DNA from: Flavobacteriales bacterium
Lineage (GTDB): Bacteria > Bacteroidota > Bacteroidia > NORP154
Assembly (NCBI GenBank): GCA_012965625.1
Contig: DTSC01000374.1
Span: forward strand, 1 to 21,931
DNA length: 21,931 bases
Direction of reading: 5' to 3'
Below the pieces are notes generated by a model. That model was given only the letters and a program-made list of their open reading frames with translations. It was not told the origin of the DNA and made no database searches. The translations under genes were made by a program, and so were the position numbers. Shown here in pieces: positions 1 through 7,170 of the stretch; the stretch's first letter is position 1; each line of letters starts with the position of its first letter.

Positions 1-42
1 CAGCTGACTATCATAAAATGAATCAAAGTTTTTTCCTTCCAT
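1..42 (-). CDS. Start of a gene downstream of lemA (partial, possible DUF3137 protein)
   Basis: An ATG on the minus strand at 42-40, 10 bp after the lemA stop codon, opens a reading frame that runs to the window edge (14 codons, MEGKNFDSFYDSQL). The FxxFYxxxL pattern resembles the extreme N-terminus of DUF3137 membrane proteins, which I recall as frequent lemA partners in Bacteroidota; that identification is inference from very few residues. The short gap and shared strand suggest co-transcription with lemA. The rest of the gene is outside the window. Confidence 0.4.
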   Translation of the reverse strand, partial: MEGKNFDSFYDSQL

Positions 43-52
43 GAATCAGACC

Positions 53-610
53 CTATCCATTAAACAGATCCTTTGCACTAATATTCTGCCGCTCTGTTTC
101 AGGAATTTCAAAAACCTCCTTACGAGCGTAGTTAAGCATTTGGGCTATTACATTAGTGGGAAACATCTCTACACCATTATTGTAGGCAGTAACGGTGGCA
201 TTGTAAGAACGCCTTGCAGCTGAAATCTGTTCTTCCGCTTCGTTCCAGCTTCTTTGCAGCAGGTCAAAATTATTGCTGGCCTTCAGGTCTGGGTAATTCT
301 CAACTGCTACCATGATGCCTCCCAGGGCTTTGGTAAGCTGATTTTCTAAAGACACCTTTTCGTCTGATGACAATCCGCCTCCCATAGCTTTTGTCCTTAG
401 CTCTGTTATTTGGGTGAGGGTGTCTTTTTCATGGGTCATGTATTGCTTTACCGTTTCCACCAGGTTGGGAATAAGGTCGTATCGTTTCTTCAGCATCACA
501 TCTACACTACCAAAAGCATTTTCTACATTGTTTTTCTTTCCAATAAGGCTGTTGTACATTACAATGAACAGCAGCAAGACTATTCCGATAATTACAAGGA
601 TTGTTGTCAT
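53..610 (-). CDS. lemA: LemA family protein
   Basis: The 185-residue product has one N-terminal transmembrane helix (about residues 4-22) followed by a long helical domain typical of LemA: YNSLIGKKNNVENAFGSVDV, then a KRYDLIPNLVETVKQY segment and later helices including a NFDLLQRSWNEAEEQI stretch. Length matches the family (about 180-200 residues). LemA proteins are membrane-anchored helical-bundle proteins of poorly known biochemical role, exposing the soluble domain outside the cytoplasm. A TATCTTTG promoter-like box lies 27 bp upstream of the ATG. Another reading frame begins 10 bp after the stop codon, so lemA is probably first in an operon continuing off the left edge. Family assignment is firm; function in the cell is not known. 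Confidence 0.93.
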   Translation of the reverse strand: MTTILVIIGIVLLLFIVMYNSLIGKKNNVENAFGSVDVMLKKRYDLIPNLVETVKQYMTHEKDTLTQITELRTKAMGGGLSSDEKVSLENQLTKALGGIMVAVENYPDLKASNNFDLLQRSWNEAEEQISAARRSYNATVTAYNNGVEMFPTNVIAQMLNYARKEVFEIPETERQNISAKDLFNG

Positions 611-636
611 GACATTTTCGTTTTAAGAAGTTTGTA

Positions 637-644
637 CAAAGATA
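637..644 (-). promoter_or_regulatory. Bacteroidota -7 promoter element for lemA
   Basis: The minus strand reads TATCTTTG, a perfect match to the Bacteroidota -7 consensus TAnnTTTG. It predicts a short leader of roughly 20 nt before the lemA ATG at 610. I see no clear TTTG -33 element at the expected 19-bp spacing, so this rests on the -7 match and its position. Confidence 0.5.
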
Positions 645-715
645 TAAATCTGACTAAATTGGATAATCCATAATTTATTCAAGACTTAAAATAAATCAAA
701 AACCAAGTATGGGTA

Positions 716-752
716 TTTTATTAACATCAAGCTTCACTTGATGTTAATAAAA
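716..752. repeat. Perfect 16-bp inverted repeat with 5-nt loop
   Basis: The arms TTTTATTAACATCAAG (716-731) and CTTGATGTTAATAAAA (737-752) are exact reverse complements around the loop CTTCA. The element sits in the 217-bp intergenic region between the divergent lemA and the first small lipoprotein gene, about 15 bp upstream of the -33 element of the latter. Being between divergent promoters it is not needed as a terminator for either gene; an operator, a remnant of a mobile repeat, or an insulator are possibilities. I do not recognise the sequence. Confidence 0.75.
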
Positions 753-766
753 GAAATATATGATCT

Positions 767-797
767 GTTGAATAATAAATAAAAGATGATACATTTG
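767..797 (+). promoter_or_regulatory. Promoter of the small lipoprotein operon
   Basis: A TACATTTG box at 790-797 matches the Bacteroidota -7 consensus TAnnTTTG. Exactly 19 bp upstream is GTTG (767-770), close to the -33 consensus TTTG. This is the best two-part promoter in the window. Transcription would begin near 803, about 25 nt before the ATG at 828; the leader is A-rich without a Shine-Dalgarno sequence, as usual in this phylum. Confidence 0.65.
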
Positions 798-827
798 TAA
801 GCATTATTAACTAAAATTAAGTTTAAG

Positions 828-1082
828 ATGAAAAAAATATTATTAATTTGCGGGGTTTCCTGCGCATTGCTGTCATCTTGCATGGTAAGTCAAAGCTACC
901 AGATTACTGGCGGGCCCATCGGCACAAAAACTGGCAAGGCAAAATCTAAGTTCATTGGCAATTCTGACACCAGTGTATTAGCTGCTGCTAAAAACGGCAA
1001 AATAACTAAAATCGGAGCTGTTGAGATTACAAGCAAAGTGTTTATAATCCCTATCACGACAACTAAAGTATACGGTGAATAA
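828..1082 (+). CDS. TRL-like small lipoprotein, copy 1
   Basis: The 84-residue product begins with a lipoprotein signal peptide; the lipobox is LSSC with the acylated cysteine at residue 18. The mature part carries the TRL-like (PF13146-type) pattern: a glycine/lysine-rich GTKTGKAKSK stretch followed by AAAKNGKITKIGAVEI and a beta-rich tail. It is likely a periplasmic or outer-membrane lipoprotein of unknown function. It is the first of three tandem paralogues, with an 18-bp gap to the second, and has its own promoter at 767-797. The family name comes from proteins found near tRNA loci; a tRNA-Ala lies about 1.6 kb away, which may be coincidence. The family call rests on motif similarity. Confidence 0.8.
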   Translation: MKKILLICGVSCALLSSCMVSQSYQITGGPIGTKTGKAKSKFIGNSDTSVLAAAKNGKITKIGAVEITSKVFIIPITTTKVYGE

Positions 1083-1100
1083 TATATAAAAAGAGAAACT

Positions 1101-1382
1101 ATGAAAAATATATTTAATATAATGGCTGGTGTTGTAATAGTTGCAACCATGTCATCCTGTGCTGTTACAATGCCAGTTGCGATTTCTGATGCCCCCATTG
1201 GAGGTAAAAGAGGCGTTTCTGAAACAAATGTGCTATTTGGTATTATTTACACGAACGGCAATTATGGTATAAAGGAAGCTGCAAAAAACGGAAAAATTAC
1301 TGGTGGTATTGGTGCTATTGATGAGAAAACCACTAACTATCTGATTTTTGCCAAAAAAGAATTAATCGTACTTGGACAATAA
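1101..1382 (+). CDS. TRL-like small lipoprotein, copy 2
   Basis: A 93-residue paralogue of the preceding gene. The signal peptide ends in the lipobox MSSC (cysteine 20). The mature protein has the same core: PIGGKRGVSE, then a hydrophobic NVLFGIIYTNG segment and EAAKNGKITGGIGAIDE, ending in a short beta-rich tail. Compared with copy 1 it has a longer insertion between the glycine-rich stretch and the AAKNGKIT motif. It lies 18 bp after copy 1 and 4 bp before the next start codon, so the three are probably one transcript. Function unknown; the TRL-like call is by shared motif and gene duplication. Confidence 0.8.
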   Translation: MKNIFNIMAGVVIVATMSSCAVTMPVAISDAPIGGKRGVSETNVLFGIIYTNGNYGIKEAAKNGKITGGIGAIDEKTTNYLIFAKKELIVLGQ

Positions 1383-1386
1383 AAAT

Positions 1387-1668
1387 ATGAAAATTATGAA
1401 AAACTTAATGGTAATTTCCGGATTAGCTTTAGTGATGTCAATCAGTTCTTGTACTGTGACGTATCCTGGGCAAGCTACTTCAAACAAAATAGAAAAAACA
1501 GGAGAAGCAAGCAAAACAATATTTCTAGGGCTCGCATTTGGTCACACGGACCTGGGAATTGAAAAAGCTGCTAAAGCTGCTAAAATCACCAAAATAGCAA
1601 CTATGGACTATTCAGTAACAGTAGGCCTATTTACAACAAAGTATAAATTAATAATCTCTGGCGAATAA
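1387..1668 (+). CDS. TRL-like small lipoprotein, copy 3
   Basis: The third paralogue, 93 residues from the ATG at 1387. A TTG at 1372 would overlap copy 2, so I prefer 1387; the ATG at 1396 would give an N-terminus even more like the other copies. The lipobox is ISSC (cysteine 22 from 1387). The mature part contains EKTGEASKTIFLGLAFGHTD, then KAAKAAKITKIATMDYSV: the AAKNGKIT motif is degenerate here (AAKAAKIT). It is the last gene of the operon; a strong intrinsic terminator begins 12 bp after its stop codon. Function unknown. Confidence 0.78.
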   Translation: MKIMKNLMVISGLALVMSISSCTVTYPGQATSNKIEKTGEASKTIFLGLAFGHTDLGIEKAAKAAKITKIATMDYSVTVGLFTTKYKLIISGE

Positions 1669-1680
1669 GAGATCCATTTA

Positions 1681-1715
1681 AATGACACCCCTAGTTAGGG
1701 GTGTCATTTTTTTTT
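1681..1715 (+). terminator. Intrinsic terminator of the lipoprotein operon
   Basis: AATGACACCCCTA and TAGGGGTGTCATT pair perfectly (realistically a 12-bp stem with an AGTT loop, 1681-1708), followed at once by a run of nine or more T residues (1707-1715). The T-run overlaps the stop codon of the convergent minus-strand gene. In the minus direction the same stem is followed only by ATTTAAAT-type sequence, so it may also end that transcript, but less efficiently. Confidence 0.92.
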
Positions 1716-2592
1716 AGCCTACCACTGCAAATCTGTCAAGGATTGAATTGACTTGTCCAATATAGCCACCGCCAAACAGATTCACGTGAACAAGCAGCGG
1801 ATACAGGTTGCAGATATCCAAGCGTGATTCCCAACCTTGCTCCAATGGGCATTCTTGGTTATACGAATCATAAAACATTTTGTCGAATCCACCAAAAAGC
1901 ATGGTCATTCCAACATCCATCTCACGATGACCATAATAAACAGCAGGATCAATAATTACTGGCTTTCCATCCTCACCAACCATATAATTACCATTCCATA
2001 AATCGCCATGTAAAAGAGCCGGAGGTTCTTTTGGGAAAATATTTGGCAATAACCCAAACAGCCTCGTAAATTTTTCATGCATGCCCTTGCCAAGTTTCGC
2101 TTTTTTTATCTGTGGCTCTAAACGTTCACAAATAAAGAAGTCAACCCAAGAAAGATTTTGTTTGTTTGATTGCGGTAATGAGCCTATATAATTATTGTGG
2201 TCTAATCCGAATTTATCCGCAGTATGCTGATGGAGCCTTGCCAAAGATATGCCAAAAGCTTCCCAAAAGTCCTTTTTTTGAATTCCAGCTTGAACAAAGT
2301 CAAGGATTAAAAAAGAATCTGTCCCATCTTCCCCTGAACAAATCGGCATGGGAATAAAGATCTCATCAGCGTCACGTAACAATCGCAAACCTTTCTCCTC
2401 CGCAGAAAACATATGAGGATATAAGCTCGCGTTATTATGCTTTAAAAAGTACTCTCCTAATGTAGTTTTGATTTTTACCGCATGGTTAATACATCCACCG
2501 CTTATCGATGAAGAGGAAATGATAGAAACCGGTTTATTTAATGATTCCGCAAGTCCTTTTTCTGCAGATTCCTTTAATTTACCAGATAGCAT
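1714..2592 (-). CDS. Fructosamine kinase family protein
   Basis: The 292-residue product has the aminoglycoside-phosphotransferase-like kinase fold of the fructosamine/ketosamine-3-kinase family (YniA-like). Visible motifs: SISGGCIN near residues 29-36 (nucleotide loop), FLK with the ATP-binding lysine at 51, the catalytic loop HGDLWNGN at 195-202 with Asp197, and the metal-binding IDPAVYYGHREMD at 214-226. Length is usual for the family. Such enzymes phosphorylate ketosamines formed by glycation, destabilising them so the protein amine is recovered; the bacterial substrate is not proven. It stands alone: convergent with the lipoprotein operon, sharing the terminator region, and divergent from tRNA-Ala. 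Its promoter is unclear; a TGTATTTG near-match lies at 2657-2650. Confidence 0.9.
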   Translation of the reverse strand: MLSGKLKESAEKGLAESLNKPVSIISSSSISGGCINHAVKIKTTLGEYFLKHNNASLYPHMFSAEEKGLRLLRDADEIFIPMPICSGEDGTDSFLILDFVQAGIQKKDFWEAFGISLARLHQHTADKFGLDHNNYIGSLPQSNKQNLSWVDFFICERLEPQIKKAKLGKGMHEKFTRLFGLLPNIFPKEPPALLHGDLWNGNYMVGEDGKPVIIDPAVYYGHREMDVGMTMLFGGFDKMFYDSYNQECPLEQGWESRLDICNLYPLLVHVNLFGGGYIGQVNSILDRFAVVG

Positions 2593-2653
2593 TGTTAATA
2601 ACTATTGTTGAAAACTCCTTATTATTATAAGTAAATGTATGGTTTTTCTCAAA

Positions 2654-2661
2654 TACATTTG
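2654..2661 (+). promoter_or_regulatory. -7 promoter element for tRNA-Ala
   Basis: TACATTTG matches TAnnTTTG and ends 12 bp before the mature 5' end of tRNA-Ala, leaving a leader of a few nucleotides. No convincing -33 element is seen. The surrounding CAAATACATTTG is nearly palindromic, giving a one-mismatch -7 box on the other strand as well. Confidence 0.5.
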
Positions 2662-2673
2662 CTCCAGATAGGA

Positions 2674-2747
2674 GGGGGATTAGCTCAGTTGGCTAGAGCG
2701 CCTGCATGGCATGCAGGAGGTCGCGGGTTCAAGTCCCGCATTCTCCA
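2674..2747 (+). tRNA. tRNA-Ala (anticodon GGC)
   Basis: A complete 74-nt cloverleaf. Acceptor stem GGGGGAT pairs with ATTCTCC (two G-U pairs). The D-arm is GCTC...GAGC. The anticodon arm CCTGC-ATGGCAT-GCAGG gives anticodon GGC (codons GCC/GCU). The T-arm GCGGG-TTCAAGT-CCCGC is perfect. The discriminator base is A, and CCA is not encoded. A short imperfect hairpin (2760-2772) follows, too weak to call a terminator. Confidence 0.96.
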
Positions 2748-2801
2748 CTGGATAAATGAAAGGTTTTACCTTCTTTAGAATTAATTAAATAATGTAAACC
2801 A

Positions 2802-3098
2802 ATGAGCAAAATAAAGTCAATATTAGACGCTCTTAACACGCAGAAAGCAGGAGATAAAACTTCTGTTGAAGAAATTATAAGTATCAATGACTTACGAGAC
2901 AAGCACGAAGAAGGTCCATTAAATGACGAGGAGAAAAGCGCTTTACTCAATTACGATAATTATCGCATTAGGAACTTAAATTCAGCAACTGATGAAGAAG
3001 ATTTTCATTCAAAATACAGGCTTTTACAGGTCCTTGCTAATTTAAGTCCTTATAAGGAGTTCTTACACGACAAATATAAAGTATTAAGAACCTCCTGA
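2802..3098 (+). CDS. Hypothetical protein, 98 residues
   Basis: A small acidic, charged, predicted mostly helical cytoplasmic protein with no signal peptide or membrane segment. It opens MSKIKSILDALNTQKAGDKT and includes a LNDEEKSALLNYDNYRIRNL segment and a C-terminal helical SKYRLLQVLANLSPYKEFL. I do not recognise the family. It begins 54 bp after tRNA-Ala with no obvious -7 box between them, so it may be transcribed from the tRNA promoter by read-through. Its stop codon lies 2 bp from the stop of the convergent serine hydrolase gene. It is likely real because it is a full-length frame with charged, low-bias composition, and because no other gene explains the space. Confidence 0.65.
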   Translation: MSKIKSILDALNTQKAGDKTSVEEIISINDLRDKHEEGPLNDEEKSALLNYDNYRIRNLNSATDEEDFHSKYRLLQVLANLSPYKEFLHDKYKVLRTS

Positions 3099-3100
3099 CT

Positions 3101-4510
3101 TTACTTAATTAAAAGTCGGACTGCGTAGGTGGTCTCCCTTAATCCACAAATCACCTGATAAATTCCTGGTTCAAAATCCAAACCCGTTACTTCCAGCATG
3201 CCTGATGAGATCCTTAGATCAAAACCACTGATCTTTCTTCCGGAAATATCAAGTATCTGGAGGCTGACCGCTGAATTTATATCCTCATTTAGCTTTATAG
3301 AGAAGTAATCTGTGGCAGGATTTGGGAAAAGAACCATTTCATCAACACGTACATTTATATCAACCTCAAGTAAAGTGACATCTTGTGTGGCGTACAAAAG
3401 GTTATAAACAGGGTTTTCTATTAACCCTAAAGACATTGGAAAAAACCCTTGATTGGTCATGTTGTAAATTAAATATGCATCTAATTCAGGATAATAATAC
3501 CAGTAATTGGAATTACCTACTTCTCCATGGTGTCCTAGAACCTCAAACTTTCCATAATCTTCATTATCGATGCCTAAACCATATTCATAACCATTAAAAC
3601 CTGTCGGTATCATTGTTGTAAACATCTCATCCCAAGTGCTTTGGTTAAATAATTCTAAACCATTTATGGCTTCATAATACTTGAATAAATCTTCTGCATT
3701 TGACACTAATCCCGCATAACCTTTATAAACTGATGGATGAACTATTGACCAATCAGAGAAATATGGATAAGTATTCCAGTAACACCTCATGTAATCGCCA
3801 GACAATTGATTGCTGGTCGGCACAAAGGTGCTAGTAAGCCCAGCAGGTATTATAATGTTTTGTTGAATATATGTCGTAAAATCTAATCCAGAGGCAATTT
3901 CCACAATTTCAGCAGCTAAGGTGTAATTTGTGTTGGTATAACTAAAGCTGGTTCCAGGAAAAAATTCTGGGCCTAATTGCAACCCGCAATTTAGTGCTTC
4001 CTTAAATGTTATGGGCATAAGAAGGTCATTCGTTGTTTGTGGCAAGCAATTAACGTTTCCCGTATTACTTCCTAGTCCACTGGAATGATTTAACAATTGC
4101 CTGATGGTCATAGAATGACCATTGGGAATAGAATCAACCAGTGTTTGTCTGATCCATGTACCAAGCGTATCATTTAAATTTAATACGCCATTTTGTTGAA
4201 GCTGCAACAATGATATTGCTACAAATGATTTAGAAATGCTAGCTATACGAAAATTAAATTTCGGTGTTATTGGTATTAGAGAATCCCTAGAAGCACTTCC
4301 TGTTGTCCCATACCAAACCCATTTACCTGGCGAGTAAACTGCCATGATTCCGCCCGTAATATTATGTTGTTGCACCGCATTATCTAAAATGGTTTGTAAA
4401 GAATCTCCAATTATAGCAGGGGCAGAAGGAACATTTTCCACCTGCCCTTTCATAGGGTTGCTTGCTATTAAAAGACAAAAAACATTTAGCGATATAAGGT
4501 AATGTTTCAT
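3101..4510 (-). CDS. Secreted serine hydrolase (beta-lactamase/DD-peptidase fold) with T9SS sorting domain
   Basis: The 469-residue protein has a Sec signal peptide (about residues 1-22), a class-C beta-lactamase-like serine hydrolase domain (about 35-375) and a type A T9SS C-terminal domain (about 385-469). The hydrolase shows SISK at 91-94 (nucleophile Ser91 and Lys94), LLNHSSGLG at 139-147, YTN at 191-193 (Tyr191) and HHG at 327-329. The C-terminus has the FPNPATDYF start and GIYQV/LLIK end typical of T9SS cargo. It should therefore be carried to the surface or secreted. Substrate unknown: such domains act on D-peptides, esters or beta-lactams. It follows the next gene upstream by 19 bp, so the two likely form one operon. 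Confidence 0.92.
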   Translation of the reverse strand: MKHYLISLNVFCLLIASNPMKGQVENVPSAPAIIGDSLQTILDNAVQQHNITGGIMAVYSPGKWVWYGTTGSASRDSLIPITPKFNFRIASISKSFVAISLLQLQQNGVLNLNDTLGTWIRQTLVDSIPNGHSMTIRQLLNHSSGLGSNTGNVNCLPQTTNDLLMPITFKEALNCGLQLGPEFFPGTSFSYTNTNYTLAAEIVEIASGLDFTTYIQQNIIIPAGLTSTFVPTSNQLSGDYMRCYWNTYPYFSDWSIVHPSVYKGYAGLVSNAEDLFKYYEAINGLELFNQSTWDEMFTTMIPTGFNGYEYGLGIDNEDYGKFEVLGHHGEVGNSNYWYYYPELDAYLIYNMTNQGFFPMSLGLIENPVYNLLYATQDVTLLEVDINVRVDEMVLFPNPATDYFSIKLNEDINSAVSLQILDISGRKISGFDLRISSGMLEVTGLDFEPGIYQVICGLRETTYAVRLLIK

Positions 4511-4529
4511 GATTAACTTGTTATATTGA

Positions 4530-5516
4530 TCATTTCTTAATGATTTTTTTGGTTGTCAATCCATTATCCCCTTCCAATCTAATTAGATATATGCCAGCTT
4601 CAAGATCTGATAAATCTATTTCATGTTCTAATTGATTCTCGGAGCAGTTATACATCTTTAGCAGTTTGCCAGCTACATCAAAAACATTGATTTTTTTCTG
4701 TCCCATATAGTTTTTTGATGTTGATATATGCAACACGTCATCAACAATAGTAGGGAATATGTGTATTGTATTGGCTGGAAAAGAAGCTTCTATCCCTACA
4801 GGAGCCGGTCCTCCTCCGCTAGTCGTATCAGGCAACCCTTGCTTACCAGTAACCAAAATGTCATCTAACACGATGAAATTATCATCATCAGAGTTGTGGA
4901 GGAAGCCAATGTATATAGTTTGGTTATTATATGCTGAAAGATCAGCTGACCATGTGCTTAACAAACCAGGGTATTGTGTATAATTAGTTGTGTTTAGAGG
5001 TACCGTATAATCAAAATTTGCATGAATAATCCCTTCAGAAAAGTCATTCTCGTTTTCATTGATATTTTGCGCAAAGTGCATGAGGGTATCAGCCAGGCCT
5101 ATATCGTAATAAAAATATTGATTCGTCGACACCAAGACGGTATAGCCGTCAAGATATAGGGCGCCCAATGCTGGGGCTGATCGCCAACTTAGACTTGCCG
5201 AACTATCACCAAGATGAATGGCAGGTAGCATTAACCAATTTCTGTTCCCCGGCAAAAAGCCATCAAGCCAGGAAGCGCTTATAGCAACAACTTCTGCAGT
5301 ATCTGCACCACCATTGGCTAAATTCGCCACAAACCACCCACCAGGCAATCCATTAGCTGCATTTAAACCATCCTCATCATAATCTGTAAATATACTGTCC
5401 TCGATTTCAATAAAATCCCAGCTTTCAAAATTCTCATAAAACAAAGTGTCTAGAGCTCTGACATTAAATCCGGCAAAAAGAAATAAGGTAATTAATCCAA
5501 TTGTAATAGTTTTCAT
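4530..5516 (-). CDS. T9SS-secreted protein with choice-of-anchor-J-like domain
   Basis: The 328-residue protein has a signal peptide (about 1-22), a beta-sandwich of choice-of-anchor-J/MAM-like type (about 25-225) and a T9SS type A sorting domain (about 254-328) beginning IHIFPTIVDDVLHIS and ending GIYLIRLEG..KKIIKK. The J-type signature is visible as FYENFESWDF at the start, LPGGWFV, NRNWLMLPAI and the closing FIVLDDILVTG. These domains are usually surface adhesive or carbohydrate-related modules; no catalytic site is seen. An ATG at 5567 would add 17 residues before the signal peptide, but a promoter box lies inside that extension, so I take 5516. The first gene of a pair with the serine hydrolase, it is a predicted client of the same secretion system. 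Confidence 0.88.
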   Translation of the reverse strand: MKTITIGLITLFLFAGFNVRALDTLFYENFESWDFIEIEDSIFTDYDEDGLNAANGLPGGWFVANLANGGADTAEVVAISASWLDGFLPGNRNWLMLPAIHLGDSSASLSWRSAPALGALYLDGYTVLVSTNQYFYYDIGLADTLMHFAQNINENENDFSEGIIHANFDYTVPLNTTNYTQYPGLLSTWSADLSAYNNQTIYIGFLHNSDDDNFIVLDDILVTGKQGLPDTTSGGGPAPVGIEASFPANTIHIFPTIVDDVLHISTSKNYMGQKKINVFDVAGKLLKMYNCSENQLEHEIDLSDLEAGIYLIRLEGDNGLTTKKIIKK

Positions 5517-5548
5517 CTGTCTGTTTTTTTGTTGTGTTTTTTTATTTG

Positions 5549-5556
5549 CAAACCTA
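5549..5556 (-). promoter_or_regulatory. -7 promoter element for the T9SS cargo pair
   Basis: The minus strand reads TAGGTTTG, matching TAnnTTTG. The expected start of transcription is near 5543, about 27 nt upstream of the ATG at 5516 and downstream of the alternative ATG at 5567. This position argues for the 5516 start. Upstream at -33 spacing the sequence is CTTTTA, only a weak match. Confidence 0.5.
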
Positions 5557-5607
5557 CGGAAGGACAATCGTTGGTAAAAGTTATTTTATTATTTTTATAT
5601 AATGTCA

Positions 5608-5615
5608 TATCTTTG
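5608..5615 (+). promoter_or_regulatory. -7 promoter element for the helical protein gene
   Basis: TATCTTTG on the plus strand matches TAnnTTTG, with a predicted start near 5621 and a leader of about 50 nt to the ATG at 5672. The 19-bp upstream position is T-rich (TTTTA) without a clean TTTG. It is divergent from the cargo-pair promoter at 5549-5556. Confidence 0.5.
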
Positions 5616-5671
5616 CTTTATTACACTTTATCTCTTTAGTTAATTGTAACATTATAATATTTTATATTCCC

Positions 5672-7159
5672 ATGAGCACCTTGGTTTTTGATATAATCTG
5701 TTCTATGAGCCAGGCTGAAAAACGGTATTTCAGACGATATTCTACACTGCATTCAGAAACCAAAGAAAATAAGTATGTGCAATTATTTGATTATATGGAT
5801 GGGGCAAAACAATATGATGCGTCGGCACTGAAAGTTAAGTTAGGCGCAAAATATTACGCACAGGAAAAACGGCATCTGTATACAAAGTTGCTGGATGCAT
5901 TACGTGAATTTCACAAAAACAAGGGAGCCGAAGCTAATTCCAGTAAACTAATTGCATACCATTTATTATTATTAGATAAGGGTCTTACCCAGCAAGCAGC
6001 CAAAGAGCTGGAAAAGGCTAAAATGTTGGCTATTGAGAAAGAAAGGCATTATGATCTTATCAAATTAATGCAGATGGAAACAGGTTTGTTGAGGGAGGAG
6101 ACTGACCTGAATATCCTGGACAGCCATTTGCTTGAACAAAGGCGACAACTTTCAGTGTCTATGCTTATACTTGACAAAGAACTTCAATATGAACAAGAAT
6201 ATCTGAATATCGTAAAGTGGAACAAAGAGATCGAATTTGCACGAACAGAAAGGGAATTAAAAGCTTTAAGGTCAATCCTTTCAAAACCAATATTTAAAGA
6301 AGAGCCAATTACCATATCTACAAAAAGCAGAATTTACTTCCATTATACAAAAGGGCTTTTCTATTTCTTTAATGGCGCCTTTAATGAGAGCATTAACCAT
6401 TTTGAACAGCAACTAAACCTATTTCATGCATACCCTCATACAGCAACGGACCATCCCAAAATGTATGCTCGTTCAATTGGCAATTACTGCCTCCTGAACA
6501 TTAAGCTGGGTGATGAAGCCAAGTGCATAATGGGGCTCAACTATTTAAAAACAATGCCATTTACCACGCTATCTACGGCAAAATATTCAATGTACCTTGA
6601 ATATATGCTAGGGTTAATGCTACCAGTTAAAATCAATCAATATGAAAAAGCAATTAGCCACATTGAAACACATTCAGTGCAATTCAATTTATTGGACACG
6701 GCATACAAAGAATGGTATCTTGAGTGGGTATATGTTTGTTTTAATTCTGTAGCAGCCTATATGGGTATAGGAGAATATAAATTGGCATTAAAGCACCTTA
6801 ACCACTATTTAAATACAGCAGATCCTAACCTAAAACAAGATGTTTACTGTATCGGCCGGGTGGTGAATCTGCTCATTCATTTTGAGTTGAACAACAGGGA
6901 TTTGCTCGAATACATATTAGAGTCCACCTATAAATACCTAAAGGGGAAAAACCGCCTTTTTGGTTTTGAAAAAGCCATTATTTCTTTTATTAAAGCATCC
7001 TTAAATGCCGGCCTTGAATCAGAAAGGAAGAATTTATTTGCTTCGCTTCGCAAGCAGCTTGTGCCTTTAAAAAACGATCGTTTTGAAAAAAATGTATTTG
7101 AATACTTTGATTTTATTGGCTGGATAGATAGAACAGCAAACAAAAACGCAATTAATTAG
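5672..7159 (+). CDS. Helical-repeat protein of unknown function (495 residues)
   Basis: A soluble, almost entirely helical protein without signal peptide or membrane segment. It opens with MSTLVFDIICSMSQAEKRYF and a KKF/RRYS-type basic stretch, followed by many helix pairs resembling degenerate TPR units, for example IYFHYTKGLFYFFNGAFNES (near residue 225), YLEYMLGLMLPVKINQYEKA and YKLALKHLNHYLNTADPN. The MSQAEKRYF opening is a pattern I associate with uncharacterised proteins of similar size in Bacteroidota; that is recollection, not a search result. It is followed after 75 bp by a PP2C-type phosphatase gene on the same strand, which has its own promoter-like box. A scaffold or protein-interaction role is inference from the fold only. 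ATG at 5705 (MSQAEK) is an alternative start. Confidence 0.8.
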   Translation: MSTLVFDIICSMSQAEKRYFRRYSTLHSETKENKYVQLFDYMDGAKQYDASALKVKLGAKYYAQEKRHLYTKLLDALREFHKNKGAEANSSKLIAYHLLLLDKGLTQQAAKELEKAKMLAIEKERHYDLIKLMQMETGLLREETDLNILDSHLLEQRRQLSVSMLILDKELQYEQEYLNIVKWNKEIEFARTERELKALRSILSKPIFKEEPITISTKSRIYFHYTKGLFYFFNGAFNESINHFEQQLNLFHAYPHTATDHPKMYARSIGNYCLLNIKLGDEAKCIMGLNYLKTMPFTTLSTAKYSMYLEYMLGLMLPVKINQYEKAISHIETHSVQFNLLDTAYKEWYLEWVYVCFNSVAAYMGIGEYKLALKHLNHYLNTADPNLKQDVYCIGRVVNLLIHFELNNRDLLEYILESTYKYLKGKNRLFGFEKAIISFIKASLNAGLESERKNLFASLRKQLVPLKNDRFEKNVFEYFDFIGWIDRTANKNAIN

Positions 7160-7170
7160 GTTGTGTGTCG

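Noticed and set aside
896..1198. 100-codon minus-strand frame over the lipoprotein genes
   Set aside because: It spans two well-supported lipoprotein genes antisense, lies entirely within their coding regions and gap, and has no promoter or family resemblance.
1778..1793. parS-like CACGTG palindrome (TTCACGTGAA) in the fructosamine kinase gene
   Set aside because: Only about 12 of 16 positions match parS and the site is within coding sequence (His-Val-Asn codons), so chance is sufficient.
2760..2772. Hairpin AAGGT-TTT-ACCTT after tRNA-Ala
   Set aside because: Five bp with a 3-nt loop and no proper T-run; not enough for a terminator.
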